DNA of 64,000 bases from Nostocoides sp. (GTDB taxonomy: Bacteria > Actinomycetota > Actinomycetes > Actinomycetales > Dermatophilaceae): assembly GCA_016702415.1 (NCBI GenBank), contig JADJEA010000001.1, positions 1,345,001 to 1,409,000 on the forward strand, read 5' to 3'. Made by a program: the position numbers and the translations under genes. Below the pieces are notes generated by a model. It made no database searches and was not told the origin of the DNA. It saw nothing but the letters and a program-made list of their open reading frames with translations. Within the stretch, counting starts at the first letter, position 1, and the number at the start of each line of letters is the position of its first letter. Shown here one piece after another: positions 39,057 through 49,178 of this stretch.

Positions 39057-40432
39057 CGACGCACCAGGTGCGGGGCCCGGGCGCGCCGGCGCAACTGTCG
39101 AAGGACGTCATCGAGGGACCCCGGTCCGACCCAGCTCACGACCGGTAGGCCGCTCTCCCGCAACCGCCTCAGTTGCGCCTCGCGCTCCAGCAGGCGCACC
39201 CGCCAGGCAAGCCTGGTGGCCGCGAGATCGCGATGATCCGTGAACGGCGCGATGGCCTCCAGATCGGCGCGCTCGAGCCGATCGGCCCGGGTGGCGGCGC
39301 GCGGCAGGGTGTCGATGACCAGGACGGTCAACCCGGACGCGGTCAAGGCGCTCGCTCGGCCGAGGGCGGCCGCCGAGATGCCGGGGGTGAGCACCAGGAC
39401 GGTGGCCCCCAAGCGAATCCGAGCCAGCAGGGCGGCCGTGGCACGGTCCTCGCTGCCGCGGACGCTCCCCGGTCGGATCGTGGCCAGGGAGTCCTGGATG
39501 CGCCGGAACTGCATTCGCCCGGCGTGAGGGCGAACCGGGGCGACCCCGCTGACACCGAGCACGAGGAGACCAACCCGCTCGCCGACCCTCAAGTAGTGCT
39601 CGGCGAGCGCCGTGGCCGCGCGGACCGCCGTGTCGAGGCTGCTTGCCGGACCGGTGACCCCGCCACTGGTGCCGAGGTCGTGGAAAGCGTCGACGACCAG
39701 CATGACCTCGGTGTCGAGGTCGGCGTGCATAGCGGCGACCTGGAGAACGCCGGTGCGGGTCGATAGGCGCCAGTCGATGCGCGAGAGTCGGTCGCCCGGC
39801 CCATAAGGGCGCACGGCGGCGAAATCGCTGCCCTCGCCGCGGCGGGTGCTCCGGTTGCCGCCGACGATGCCGCGCGGATGGGGCATGGTCGTCCGGGTCG
39901 CAAACGACTCCTTCCCGGGAAGGACGATGATCGTGGCGTCGGGGAGCTGCCGCGGTGTCCACCGGAAGGTGCCCAGGGCCGAGGTGACCGCGAGGATGGC
40001 GGCACCGACCTCGTGGCGGCCCCAACGGGTCGCGACGAGAGTCGTCCCGAGTTCGACCGGCACGGCCGTGCCGGTGACCGCCGGAAGGTTGGCGGCCAAG
40101 GCGGAGTCCCGCGGGCTGCCGAAGATGTATGCCGTGGGCGCGATGACCGCGGCCACGTCGTGCGCGCCCGTCGGTGCGGTGACATAGGCGTGCCAGCCCA
40201 CGGCCCCGCCCTCGGCGACGACGGTGGGCCCGATCCGCGTGGAGACCGACGGCTCGGTGCGGGGGCGCGTGGCCAGTCCCCAGGTCGCCAGGCTGGCGGC
40301 GGGGACGATCAGGAGAACCAGATCGGGCCGCCGGGTGAGGAGGCCGAGCGGGAGAACGGCGAGCGTGACCAGGAGCGCCCCGACGAGGGCGGCGGTGGGT
40401 TCCCACGGACGTGGGTGGTCACCGCGAGTCAT
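39053..40432 (-). CDS. DUF58 domain protein
   Basis: 459 residues. Two N-terminal membrane helices (about 15-55) and a beta-rich extracellular-type segment precede the DUF58/von Willebrand-like domain with the signature DFAAVRPYGPGDRLSRIDWR. MLVVDAFHDLG resembles a MIDAS-region strand. MoxR-DUF58 pairs are thought to assemble or activate envelope proteins. ATG 40432 overlaps the MoxR stop (ATGA). Confidence 0.88.
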   Translation of the reverse strand: MTRGDHPRPWEPTAALVGALLVTLAVLPLGLLTRRPDLVLLIVPAASLATWGLATRPRTEPSVSTRIGPTVVAEGGAVGWHAYVTAPTGAHDVAAVIAPTAYIFGSPRDSALAANLPAVTGTAVPVELGTTLVATRWGRHEVGAAILAVTSALGTFRWTPRQLPDATIIVLPGKESFATRTTMPHPRGIVGGNRSTRRGEGSDFAAVRPYGPGDRLSRIDWRLSTRTGVLQVAAMHADLDTEVMLVVDAFHDLGTSGGVTGPASSLDTAVRAATALAEHYLRVGERVGLLVLGVSGVAPVRPHAGRMQFRRIQDSLATIRPGSVRGSEDRATAALLARIRLGATVLVLTPGISAAALGRASALTASGLTVLVIDTLPRAATRADRLERADLEAIAPFTDHRDLAATRLAWRVRLLEREAQLRRLRESGLPVVSWVGPGSLDDVLRQLRRRARAPHLVRR

Positions 40433-41484
40433 CGTGACGACGCTCCTCCCGGGGGCGCTCCGCGCGGCGCCGAACGGTCCGAGCCGGCACCGGGCGGCCC
40501 CATGAGACCCGGCCCGGGCTCGCGCGCGCCCGTGCGTCCGCTGCTGGGAGCGGAGGTCGAGCCGAGCACGTCGTCGACGACGGAGGCATTGGTGATCTCG
40601 CTCGCCCACAGTTCCGGTTTGAGGGTCAGCCGGTGGTCCAGGACCGGGTGTGCCACCGCCTTGACATCCTCGGGGGTGACGTAATCCCGGTGGGAGAGAA
40701 CGGCATACGCCCGAGAGCAGAGAAGGAGGGCGAGCGATCCGCGGGGGGAGGCACCGACGAGGACGTGCGCGTGCCGCCGGGTGGCGGCGGCGAGACTGAC
40801 GCAGTACTGACTGATGCTGGCCTCCACGGTGACCGACTCGACGGCCGCCTGCATGGCCAGGACCCCGTCCGGCGTGGTCACGGCGCGGAGGTTGTGGTCC
40901 TCGGTGCGCCGGCCCATCCGCGCGGTCAGCACCTCCCACTCCTCGGTCAGGCTCGGGTAGCCGAAGGCCAGGCGCATCAGGAAGCGGTCGAGCTGGGCCT
41001 CCGGCAGGGGATAGGTGCCTTCGTATTCGATCGGGTTGGCGGTGGCCAGGACATGGAACGGGCGGGGGAGGGGGAAGGTCGTGCCCTCGATCGTGACCTG
41101 GTGCTCCTGCATCGCCTCCAGGAGGGCGGATTGGGTCTTCGGCGGGGTCCGGTTGATCTCGTCGGCGAGGAGCAGGCCGGTGAAGATCGGCCCGCGCCGG
41201 AACTCGAAGGTCGCGTTGCGCTGATCGAACACGAAGGAGCCGGTCAGGTCGGCTGGGAGGAGATCCGGGGTGAACTGGGCCCGGGCGAAGTCCAGGCCGA
41301 GAGCCGTGGCGAGGCTGCGGGCGGCGAGGGTCTTGCCCAGCCCGGGATAGTCCTCGAGGAGCACGTGTCCGCCGGCGAGCACCCCGGCCAGGAGGAGGGT
41401 CAGGGCGCGCCGCTTGCCGACCACGGCGGTCTCGACCTCGTCGAGCACCTCGGTGGCGAGGCGGGAGACCTCGGCGACGTTCAT
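40429..41484 (-). CDS. MoxR-family AAA+ ATPase
   Basis: 351 residues. Walker A is LLEDYPGLGKT, with the MoxR variant, and Walker B is GLLLADEINRTPPKTQ. TANPIEYEGTYPLPEAQLDRF is the diagnostic sensor/second-region block (given here in part). The C-terminal 60 residues are Gly/Pro/Ala-rich and disordered, an extension beyond the usual core. It overlaps the genes on both sides. Confidence 0.93.
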   Translation of the reverse strand: MNVAEVSRLATEVLDEVETAVVGKRRALTLLLAGVLAGGHVLLEDYPGLGKTLAARSLATALGLDFARAQFTPDLLPADLTGSFVFDQRNATFEFRRGPIFTGLLLADEINRTPPKTQSALLEAMQEHQVTIEGTTFPLPRPFHVLATANPIEYEGTYPLPEAQLDRFLMRLAFGYPSLTEEWEVLTARMGRRTEDHNLRAVTTPDGVLAMQAAVESVTVEASISQYCVSLAAATRRHAHVLVGASPRGSLALLLCSRAYAVLSHRDYVTPEDVKAVAHPVLDHRLTLKPELWASEITNASVVDDVLGSTSAPSSGRTGAREPGPGLMGPPGAGSDRSAPRGAPPGGASSR

Positions 41485-42062
41485 CAGATCCGCTCGATTC
41501 GGGCGATGAGGGTGCCGAGGTCGCCCAAAGACCGGTGCCGTGCTCCCGGCGGGGCCTCGAGATAGGCGAGCAGGTCCGCGCCGCAGAGGGCTTGCCGCTC
41601 CTCACGGCCCGCGTGCGGGTCGACGCCGCGCGCGTGGAGGCGGTCGCGCGTGACCGCCACGAGGACGCCGTGGAGGTCGTCGGCGCTGACCGGATCGGCA
41701 TTCTCCTGCAGCATGCTCCGCAGTGTCGAGACGCGCGAGTCGCGGCCCCGGCGGCGTCCGGCGAGCGGCCGGTAGGGGTGCCAGGTCTGCCGCGCCGCCG
41801 TCGTCGCCAGGGTGGCGCCAACCCACATCAGAACCCACGCTGTCAAGACGATCGTGACAAGAACGGGGTAGTCGGGGGCCGGCGCGAAGGAATACCACGA
41901 GAGGGCGCAGACCACGGCGGTGATCACTGCGAGATTGGCGACGATCGGCCGGGAGAGGAGCGGTAGGCGCCCCGGGGGCAGCGGCGGCCAGGAGTGGGAC
42001 CAGGTTCGGCGTCGGGCCCAGGGTCGCGGTCGGGGGGAGGTCAGCGGTCGGGGGGAGGTCAC
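41484..42062 (-). CDS. Membrane protein of the MoxR operon
   Basis: 192 residues. A Pro/Arg-rich N-terminus is followed by two membrane helices (about 40-85) and a cytoplasmic helical domain with RLHARGVDPHAG and LGTLIARIERI. No family recognised. GTG 42062 overlaps the upstream gene's stop, and its own stop overlaps the moxR start (TGATG). Confidence 0.7.
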   Translation of the reverse strand: MTSPRPLTSPRPRPWARRRTWSHSWPPLPPGRLPLLSRPIVANLAVITAVVCALSWYSFAPAPDYPVLVTIVLTAWVLMWVGATLATTAARQTWHPYRPLAGRRRGRDSRVSTLRSMLQENADPVSADDLHGVLVAVTRDRLHARGVDPHAGREERQALCGADLLAYLEAPPGARHRSLGDLGTLIARIERI

Positions 42063-42781
42063 GGCATACCTCCCGCGGTGGGGGAGAGGGGGGCAAGCGG
42101 TCCCGAGTCGTCGGCGCGGCGGTCGACGGTATGCCGGTCCAGCCCCGCGTGAATCCCCATCAGAGCGGCGAGTGCGCGGTCCCGGTCCGGTTCGCCGAGC
42201 GGATGATCGCTGAAGCGCGCCTCCCGGTAGAGGTCGAGCAGGTCGGCCACGGCACCGGGGTCGACATCGAAGTCCCGTAATACCGCCTCGGTCACCTCCG
42301 TCGGGGTTTCCCAGGGGTATGCCGGTCGGCCCGCCCGCGCGATGGCCGCCTCCAACCGCTGCCAGCACCGAACGATCGCGTTCGTCGGCGTGCCGCAGCG
42401 CAGCTCGGCGAGTTGGTCGTGGGCGTCGGCGAGCACGGCCTCGGCCACCCCGGGCGCCGACGTGGCGGCGGCCACTCGCGGGTGACGGCGCCACACCCAC
42501 CCCCGCCAGATCAGCACCAGCCCGGCGAGCACCAAGGTGGCCAGAAGGGCGAGCACGACGAGACGCAGCGGCGTGGCGAGGTGATGGACGGATGGGTCGG
42601 GCCCGGGAATCGTCGGCCGGACGCTGCGCTGCGACGGCGTCGGGACCGGAATCGGCAGGTCGCGATAGGGCGCACCGATGACGGGGACGACGCCGCTGGA
42701 GGAGACGAGGAGACCGAGGCCGAGGACGACCGCCAGCGTTGCCACCGCAGCCGCCCGCCGCCGCGACTCCTCGCCTCTCAT
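42059..42781 (-). CDS. DUF4129 domain protein
   Basis: 240 residues. A signal-anchor helix (10-30), a Pro-rich external segment and a second helix (about 75-95) precede a cytoplasmic DUF4129 domain with PWETPTEVTEAVLRDFD and LYREARFSDHPLG. DUF4129 is the C-terminal part of TgpA-like transglutaminases; here the transglutaminase part is absent. First gene of the five-gene MoxR/DUF58 operon, beginning at ATG 42781 with a weak ribosome-binding site. Confidence 0.82.
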   Translation of the reverse strand: MRGEESRRRAAAVATLAVVLGLGLLVSSSGVVPVIGAPYRDLPIPVPTPSQRSVRPTIPGPDPSVHHLATPLRLVVLALLATLVLAGLVLIWRGWVWRRHPRVAAATSAPGVAEAVLADAHDQLAELRCGTPTNAIVRCWQRLEAAIARAGRPAYPWETPTEVTEAVLRDFDVDPGAVADLLDLYREARFSDHPLGEPDRDRALAALMGIHAGLDRHTVDRRADDSGPLAPLSPTAGGMP

Positions 42782-42848
42782 GTCGGGAGCCTACGCGGCA
42801 CCCCTGCCGGGGTCGCATGGAATGGACCGGACGGTCGTCCGGAGGAAC

Positions 42849-45473
42849 TCAGGAGGTGGGCTTGTCCACCGGGACGAGGGTGACGCCGGTGGCCGCCACC
42901 ACGTCGGCGACGGCATACGCGGGTTCGACGGTGATGCGCCCCGCCGCCCGCAGATCCGGTGCGGCGCAGCGGATCCGGTCGAGCGCGACCTCGGGACCGG
43001 CGATGGTGATCGACGTGATCTCGGCCCGCATGCCGACCTTGGCCTCGGACTTCGACTTGCGCACCGCGGCAAGCGCCGCCCCGACGTCGGTCAGGACGGC
43101 GGCGTCGCCGCCGTCCGGGATTTCGCCCGTCACGGGCCAGCTGGTCCGGTGGATCGACCCCTCGCGCCACCAGGACCAGACCTCCTCGGTGACATAGGGC
43201 AGGAAGGGCGCGAGCAGCCGGAGCAGCACGTCGAGGGCGAGCCGCAGCGCCGCGCGGGCGCTCGCCGCCGGGCCCTCGCCCTGGCCGCCGTAGGCGCGGT
43301 CCTTGACGAGTTCGAGATAGTCGTCGCAGAACGTCCAGAAGAACGCCTCGGTGGCCTCGAGGCTGCGGGTGTAATCCCACGCCTCGAACCCCTGGGTGGC
43401 CCGGTCGATGACATCGCGCAGTCCGGCGAGCATCGCCAGATCGAGCGGCTCTGTCACGGCGGCGCTCAAGTCGCCGTCGACCTCACCGAAGCCGAGGGCG
43501 AACTTGCTCGCGTTGAGGACCTTGATGGCCAGTCGGCGCCCGACCTTCATCTGGCCGATGTCGTATGCCGCGTCCGTCCCCAGCCGCCCGCTGGCCGCCC
43601 AGTAGCGGACCGCATCGGCGGAGTGCTGCTTGACGACATCCTCCGGGGTGACGACATTGCCCTTGGACTTGGACATCTTCTTGCGGTCCGGGTCGAGGAT
43701 CCAGCCGCTGATGGCGGCATTCGTCCACGGCGCGGTGCCGTGCTCCCAGTAGGAGCGCACGACGGTGGCAAAGAGCCAGGTGCGGATGATGTCGTGCGCC
43801 TGCGGGCGCACGTCCATCGGGAAGACCTTGGTGAAGATCTCGTCAGGCTCGGCGCTGGTGCCCGACCGCCAGCCGCTCGCGATCTGCGGGGTCAGGGAGG
43901 AGGTGGCCCAGGTGTCGAAGATGTCGGGGTCGCCGACGAAGCCGCCCGGCATGCCGCGCTGGTCCTCGGTGTAGCCCGCCGGCGGGTTGGCGGCCGGGTC
44001 GACAGGGAGCTCGCTCTCCGCCGGGAGGATCGGGTGGTCGTAGTCCGGCTCGCCGTCGGCGTCGACGGGGTACCAGACCGGGATGGGCACGCCGAAGAAG
44101 CGCTGCCTCGACACCAGCCAGTCGCCGTTGAGTCCGGCGACCCAGTTGGCGTAGCGGGCCTGCATGAAGGCCGGGTGGAAGTCGATCGACTGCCCCATGC
44201 CGATGAGCTCGCCGTTGAGGTCGGCCTCGCGGCCGCCGTTGCGGATGTACCACTGGCGCGAGGTGACGATCTCGAGCGGCTTCTCGCCGCGCTCGTAGAA
44301 GTTCGCCTTGCGCTGGGTGGGGGTGGGCTCGCCGTCGAGATCGCCGGACTCGCGCAGGGCGTCGACGATCGCGGTGCGGGCGGCGTATGCCGTTGCGCCA
44401 CTGAGCTTCTCGGCGTACAGGCGCTCGCCGGCGGTGCCGGCGAGCCACTCGGGGGTCTCGCTCTGGAGCCGGCCGGTGCGGGTGATGATCGAGCGGGTCG
44501 GGAGCTGCAGCTCGCGCCACCAGAGCACGTCGGTGAGGTCGCCGAAGGTGCAGCACATGGCGATGCCGGCGCCCTTGTCCGGCTCGGCGGCCGGGTGCGC
44601 CACGACGGGGATCTCGACCCCGAACAGCGGTGAGGTGACGGTGGTGCCGAAGCGGGCGGCATACCGCTCGTCATCGGGGTGCGCGATGAGGGCGACGACG
44701 CTCGGGATGAGCTCGGGCCGGGTGGTCTCGATGTACACGGGGCCGTCCGCGGCGTGGAAGGCGACCCGGTGGTAGTGCCCGGGGTAGTCGCGGGCCTCGA
44801 GCTCGGCCTGGGCGACCGCGGTCTGGAAGGTGACATCCCACAGGCCCGGCGCCTCGGACTGGTAGGCCTCGCCGCGCTGGATGTTGCGCAGGAAGGCCTG
44901 CTGGCTCGTGGCGCGGGAGTGGTCGTCGATGGTGCGATAGGAGATGTCCCAGTCAAGGCTGAAGCCCATCCGGCGGAAGAGTGACTCGAAGGCCTCCTCG
45001 TCCTTGACGGTGAGGACGTTGCAGAGCTCGATGAAGTTCTGCCGGCTGATTGGGACCTCGTCAGCGGCCTTGGTGCTCGTCCGGTTGCCCTCGAAGGGCG
45101 GGGTGAAGTCGGGGTCGTAGTGCAGGCTCGCGTCGCCGCGGACGCCGTAGAAGTTCTGGACGCGCTTCTCGGTGGGCAGTCCGTTGTCGTCCCAGCCGAT
45201 GGGGTAGAAGACGTTGAACCCGGCCATCCGCTTGTAACGGGCCATGCAGTCGGTGTGGGTGTAGGAGAAGACGTGTCCCATGTGCAGCGACCCGCTCGCG
45301 GTCGGCGGCGGGGTGTCGATGGAGAAGACCTGGTCCCGGGTGCCGGCGAGCGCCGTGGCGCGATCGAAGGCGTAGGTGCGGTCGGCGCGCCATACCGCGC
45401 CCCACTTCTCCTCGAGGCCGTCGAGCGTGGGCCGCTCGGGGATGGCACGAGGCGCGGTGGGGGTGGTGGTCAT
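42849..45473 (-). CDS. valS: Valyl-tRNA synthetase
   Basis: 874-residue class I synthetase charging tRNA-Val. The HIGH-type motif is GSLHMGH and the KMSKS motif is KKMSKSKGN. The block GWDDNGLPTEKRVQNFYGV places it in the archaeal/rickettsial-like ValS type and not the E. coli type (DHAGIATQ). An editing domain and anticodon domain follow in order. ATG 45473 is given; ATG 45491 (six residues longer) is in frame. The gene runs alone on the minus strand, 67 nt upstream of the MoxR operon. Confidence 0.95.
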   Translation of the reverse strand: MTTTPTAPRAIPERPTLDGLEEKWGAVWRADRTYAFDRATALAGTRDQVFSIDTPPPTASGSLHMGHVFSYTHTDCMARYKRMAGFNVFYPIGWDDNGLPTEKRVQNFYGVRGDASLHYDPDFTPPFEGNRTSTKAADEVPISRQNFIELCNVLTVKDEEAFESLFRRMGFSLDWDISYRTIDDHSRATSQQAFLRNIQRGEAYQSEAPGLWDVTFQTAVAQAELEARDYPGHYHRVAFHAADGPVYIETTRPELIPSVVALIAHPDDERYAARFGTTVTSPLFGVEIPVVAHPAAEPDKGAGIAMCCTFGDLTDVLWWRELQLPTRSIITRTGRLQSETPEWLAGTAGERLYAEKLSGATAYAARTAIVDALRESGDLDGEPTPTQRKANFYERGEKPLEIVTSRQWYIRNGGREADLNGELIGMGQSIDFHPAFMQARYANWVAGLNGDWLVSRQRFFGVPIPVWYPVDADGEPDYDHPILPAESELPVDPAANPPAGYTEDQRGMPGGFVGDPDIFDTWATSSLTPQIASGWRSGTSAEPDEIFTKVFPMDVRPQAHDIIRTWLFATVVRSYWEHGTAPWTNAAISGWILDPDRKKMSKSKGNVVTPEDVVKQHSADAVRYWAASGRLGTDAAYDIGQMKVGRRLAIKVLNASKFALGFGEVDGDLSAAVTEPLDLAMLAGLRDVIDRATQGFEAWDYTRSLEATEAFFWTFCDDYLELVKDRAYGGQGEGPAASARAALRLALDVLLRLLAPFLPYVTEEVWSWWREGSIHRTSWPVTGEIPDGGDAAVLTDVGAALAAVRKSKSEAKVGMRAEITSITIAGPEVALDRIRCAAPDLRAAGRITVEPAYAVADVVAATGVTLVPVDKPTS

Positions 45474-45549
45474 GGTCTCGGATTCTTTCATCCCGGATGC
45501 CGTGCCCTCGACCAGGTTTGCGGCCGTATGCCGCGTGCTCGCCCGGCCT

Positions 45550-46242
45550 TCAGGCTGGCGGCCGGATGTCTTGCTGCGCCGGAAGATTCGCGACCCCGAC
45601 CGGACAGGTGAGGCCGTTGGGGCCGTGGTTGCAGTAGCCGCCGGGGTTCTTGTGGAGGTACTGCTGGTGGTAGTCCTCGGCATACCAGAACGGACCGGAG
45701 GCGTCCGCGGAGGCGAACTCGGTGGTGATGTCGCCGTGGCCGTGGCGGGTCAACTCGCCCTGGAAGGCGGCGCGGGTGCTGCGGGCGGCCGCTTCCTGCG
45801 CGGGGGTGGTCCAGAAGATCGCGGACCGGTACTGAGTCCCGACGTCATTGCCCTGCCGATCGGCGGTCGTCGGATCGTGGTTCTCCCAGAACGCCTTGAG
45901 GATCGCCTCGGGGCTGGTCGCGGCCGGGTCATAGGCGACGAGCACGGTCTCGGTGTGGCCGGTGCGCCCGGTGCAGGTCTCCTCATACGTCGGGTTGGCG
46001 GTGTAGCCGCCCATATAGCCGGCCGCCGTGGTCACGATGCCCGGCAGCCGCCACATGATCCGCTCGGCCCCCCAAAAGCAGCCCATGGCAACGTGGAGGA
46101 CCTCGGTGCCCTCGGGCCACGGCCCCGCCAACGGCGTGTGCAGGACCGCATGCTCGGCCGGTACGCGGAAGGTCCGCTGGGCCCGGCCCGGCAGCGCGGT
46201 CTCGCGGGTGGGCATCGGGTCGGCCTTGCGGGAGAAGAACAT
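45550..46242 (-). CDS. msrA: Peptide-methionine (S)-S-oxide reductase MsrA
   Basis: 230 residues repairing Met-S-sulfoxide. The nucleophile is in GCFWGAER, and GYMGGYTANPTYEE, YRSAIFW and YHQQYLHKNPGGYC follow as in the family. The C-terminal CNHG...TCPVG supplies resolving cysteines. ATG 46242 (MFFSRK) with GGGAGGG upstream. Confidence 0.95.
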   Translation of the reverse strand: MFFSRKADPMPTRETALPGRAQRTFRVPAEHAVLHTPLAGPWPEGTEVLHVAMGCFWGAERIMWRLPGIVTTAAGYMGGYTANPTYEETCTGRTGHTETVLVAYDPAATSPEAILKAFWENHDPTTADRQGNDVGTQYRSAIFWTTPAQEAAARSTRAAFQGELTRHGHGDITTEFASADASGPFWYAEDYHQQYLHKNPGGYCNHGPNGLTCPVGVANLPAQQDIRPPA

Positions 46243-46366
46243 GACCCTCCCAACGCCTAGCGCCGCCGCCCAGATTCCGTCGGGACCACCCCTGTCCGTA
46301 TGCCGGGCGCCCCCGCCCGTCCGCGCCCGTCGCGGTGGGGGTCGCAACGGGTGGCGGGCGCGGTGG

Positions 46367-47355
46367 TCACGACGTCGCGGCGGCCACTCCCCGACGCCGA
46401 CGAATGGAGCTGTCCACGGCAGTGAACGCGGTGTCGACCAGGACGCCGATCAGGAGGATCGCGATCATCAGGGCGATCATGTAGGCAGGCTGGCCCAGTT
46501 CACGGCTGTTGGACAGAAATGCCCCCAGGCTCGGCCGGTTGGCGATGGCGACGATGAGTTCGCCCGCGAGCAGGGAGCGCCAGGCGAACGCCCACCCCTG
46601 CTTGAGGCCGGACACGATGCTGGGCAAGGCGGCCGGGAGGATGACGTGGCGATAAAGGGCGAGCCCGGTGGCGCCGAGATTGCGGCCGGCCCGGATGAGC
46701 AGCGGCGGGACGTAGTCGACCCCGCCGATGACCCCATTGGCGATCGAGGGCACCGCGCCGATGAGGATGACGAAGAGGATCGCCTTCTCGCTCAACTGGA
46801 AAAGCAGGATGGCGAGCGGGAACCAGGCGATGGAGGGCATCGTCTGCAGCCCGGTGATGAGGGCGCCGACCCCCGAGCGCAACGGCCGCCACCGGGAGGT
46901 GGCCACCCCGACCGCGAGGCCGATGACAGCCGCGATGGCGAAGCCGACGACGCCCCGGGTCACGGTGATCGCGGTCGCGTGCCAGAACGTGGACTGGGTC
47001 AGCTGGTGGGCGAATTCGCCGAGGGCGCTACGTGGCGACGGCAGGACGTAGTCCGGCTTGAGCTTGAGGGTGACGACGAGTTGCCAGAAGCCGAGAAGAT
47101 CCCGATGGCCGCGAGCTTGGGCCAGGTTCCCGCCCAGATCCGGGCCCGCCAGGACGTCGTGTCGTGGGTCGTGTCGAGCGCGTCGAGCCCCTTGATCTCG
47201 TCGGCGAGACTCGGCGCTCCGGTCGCCGTGGTGCCGGGTGGCGCTGTGGCGGCGGCGCTCGTGATGGTGGCGCTCGTGATGGCGGTGCCTGAGAGGTCGG
47301 TGCTGGTGAGGTCAGTGCTGGTGAGGTCAGTGCTGGTGAGGTCAGTGCTGGGCAT
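46367..47355 (-). CDS. ABC transporter permease (SsuC/TauC/NrtB type), frameshifted
   Basis: About 329 residues after repair. The N-terminus starts with three to four TSTDL pentapeptides, followed by a charged cytosolic stretch. The first helix is interrupted by a missing base at about 47091-47094 (ATCTTCTCGG on the coding strand), after which reading resumes LGFWQLVV. The rest has five to six helices and the EAA-like loop GLALYRHVILPAALPSIV, typical of sulfonate, taurine or nitrate importers. ATG 47355 overlaps the ATPase gene by 14 nt. Confidence 0.85.
47293..47352 (-). repeat. 15-bp tandem repeat, four units, in frame
   Basis: Plus-strand unit GAGGTCAGTGCTGGT in four copies (first with GGT, last with GGG). 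On the minus strand it encodes TSTDL repeats right after the permease start Met. Confidence 0.95.
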
Positions 47356-48130
47356 GACGGGCCACTTCCTTGCGCAGGGCAGCGGTGATCTCGCCGCTGG
47401 CCGCGGTGACGTCGGGATCGCTGAAGCTGCGCGGGCGGGGCAGGCCCACGGGGAAATCCGCGACGACACGACCGGGGCGCGAGGACAGCAGGACGACCCG
47501 GTCACCGAGCCGAACCGCTTCCCGGACATTGTGCGTGACGAAGAGAATGGTCAATCCCCTTGCCTGCCAAAGCGATTCGAGCTCATCGTGGAGAAGGTCG
47601 CGGGTCATCGCATCGAGGGCGCCGAACGGCTCGTCCATGAGCAGGACCTTGGATTCGGTGGCGAGGGTGCGGGCGATGGCGACGCGCTGGCGCATCCCGC
47701 CGGAGAGTTCGTGGGGTCGCTTGTGCAGGACGTCGCCGAGATGGACCGAGCGCAGATACTCGGCGGCCTTCTCCTGCCGCTCCGGCTTGGGTAGTCCGGC
47801 CAGCCGCATCGGGAGGGCGACATTGTCCACGGCGGACAGCCACGGAAGCAGCGCATGCTCCTGGAACATCAACGTGGGCCGGGAGGTGACCCCGATCTCC
47901 CCGGCCGAGGGCGTGTCCAGCCCACTGACGAGATTGAGGAGGGTCGACTTGCCGCATCCGCTTGCCCCGACGAGGCAGAGGAACTGACCGGCCGGGATGG
48001 CGAGGTCGATGCGGTCGAGGGCCAGGCCCAGCGGACCGGCGCCATACCGCTTGGACACGGCGCGGAGGGTCACGGCATACGACTCCCCGGCGGTGCCGAT
48101 GGGACGGGCTTCGGGCAGGACAGCCGTCAT
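47342..48130 (-). CDS. ABC transporter ATP-binding protein (SsuB/TauB type)
   Basis: 262-residue nucleotide-binding subunit with Walker A GASGCGKST, Q-loop MFQEHALLPW, signature LSGGMRQR, Walker B VLLMDEP and the H-loop VTHN. It energises import of a sulfonate, taurine or nitrate-like anion. The start overlaps the binding-protein stop (ATGA). Confidence 0.93.
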   Translation of the reverse strand: MTAVLPEARPIGTAGESYAVTLRAVSKRYGAGPLGLALDRIDLAIPAGQFLCLVGASGCGKSTLLNLVSGLDTPSAGEIGVTSRPTLMFQEHALLPWLSAVDNVALPMRLAGLPKPERQEKAAEYLRSVHLGDVLHKRPHELSGGMRQRVAIARTLATESKVLLMDEPFGALDAMTRDLLHDELESLWQARGLTILFVTHNVREAVRLGDRVVLLSSRPGRVVADFPVGLPRPRSFSDPDVTAASGEITAALRKEVARHAQH

Positions 48131-49178
48131 GAGGCGACCTGCGGCTTCCCGGCGGCGCTGAGCACGGAGTTGAGCAGGGTCAGGTCGACAAGCTTGGCCA
48201 GGTCGGGCTTGGTGGTGAGGATGCCGACGTCGTAGGCGTGCTGGGCACCGGTGGCGATCGCGCTCGAGACGGGGTCGTTGGTGAACTCGAGGTTCTTCCA
48301 GGCGCCGGCGATGACGTCGGGGGCCAGGGCCTTGCCGGAGACCTTGGCGATCACGCTGCCGACGTCGGCCTGGGCCTTGGCCGGTGACGCGGCGATGAAG
48401 GCCTCCGCGTCGAGTTGCCCCGCCAAGAGGGCCTTGACGGCGTCGGGGTGCTCGGCGAGGAACGTCGGGTTTACGGCCAGGACCGTGGTCGGGAACTTCC
48501 CGTTGGGCCACAACGTCTTCTCGTCAACCAGGACGTGACCGCCGAGCGCCACCAGACGCGTGACATAGGGCTCGGGGACCCAGGCGCCGTTGATCGCCTT
48601 CTGGGCGAAGGAGTCGAGGATCGCCGAGTTGTCCTGCGGCATGATCGTCACGTCGCCGCCGCCCTGGAGGGTCGTCGCGAAGCCCAGCCCCTTGAGGTAG
48701 TACCTCGCGGCGATGTCCTGCGTGTTTCCCAGTTGGGGAGTCGCGATCTTCTTGCCCTTCAGGTCGGCGGGCGCGGTGATCGACGAGTCGACGACGAGGG
48801 CGCTCCCACCCAGGTCCGCCCCGGCGACGACGCGGACCGCCGCTCCATTGGAGTTGAGGTATGCCGACGTCGCCGGCCCCGGGCCGACATAGGTCGCGTC
48901 GATGGCCCCGGACTTCAGCGCCTCCATCGCGGCCGGTCCGGCATTGAAGGTCGAGACCGTCAACGTCGCCGCCCGAGATGCTTGCGGTAGAAGCCCTCCG
49001 CGTCGGCGACGATGGGCAGCGCGTGCGTGACATTGGGGAAGTAGCCGAGGCGGACGCGCTGGGCGGCGGAGCCAGCGGTGGCGCTGCTGGATGAGTCCGA
49101 GGAGGAGCCACAGGCGGTCAGTGCCCCGACGGTGACGAGGCCGACGAGGGCGGCGGTCCTGCGGGTGGCGGTGATCAT
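48127..49178 (-). CDS. ABC transporter substrate-binding lipoprotein, frameshifted
   Basis: About 350 residues once one base is restored near 48966-48978. The lipobox is LTACGSS with a Ser-rich linker, then VRLGYFPNVTHALP, the opening of NrtA/SsuA/TauA-type proteins. The frame stops early at 48960 (KHLGRRR-stop), while the other frame continues with LTVSTFNAGPAAMEALKSG to the end. ATG 49178 with GGAGGG upstream. First gene of the importer operon. Confidence 0.87.
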
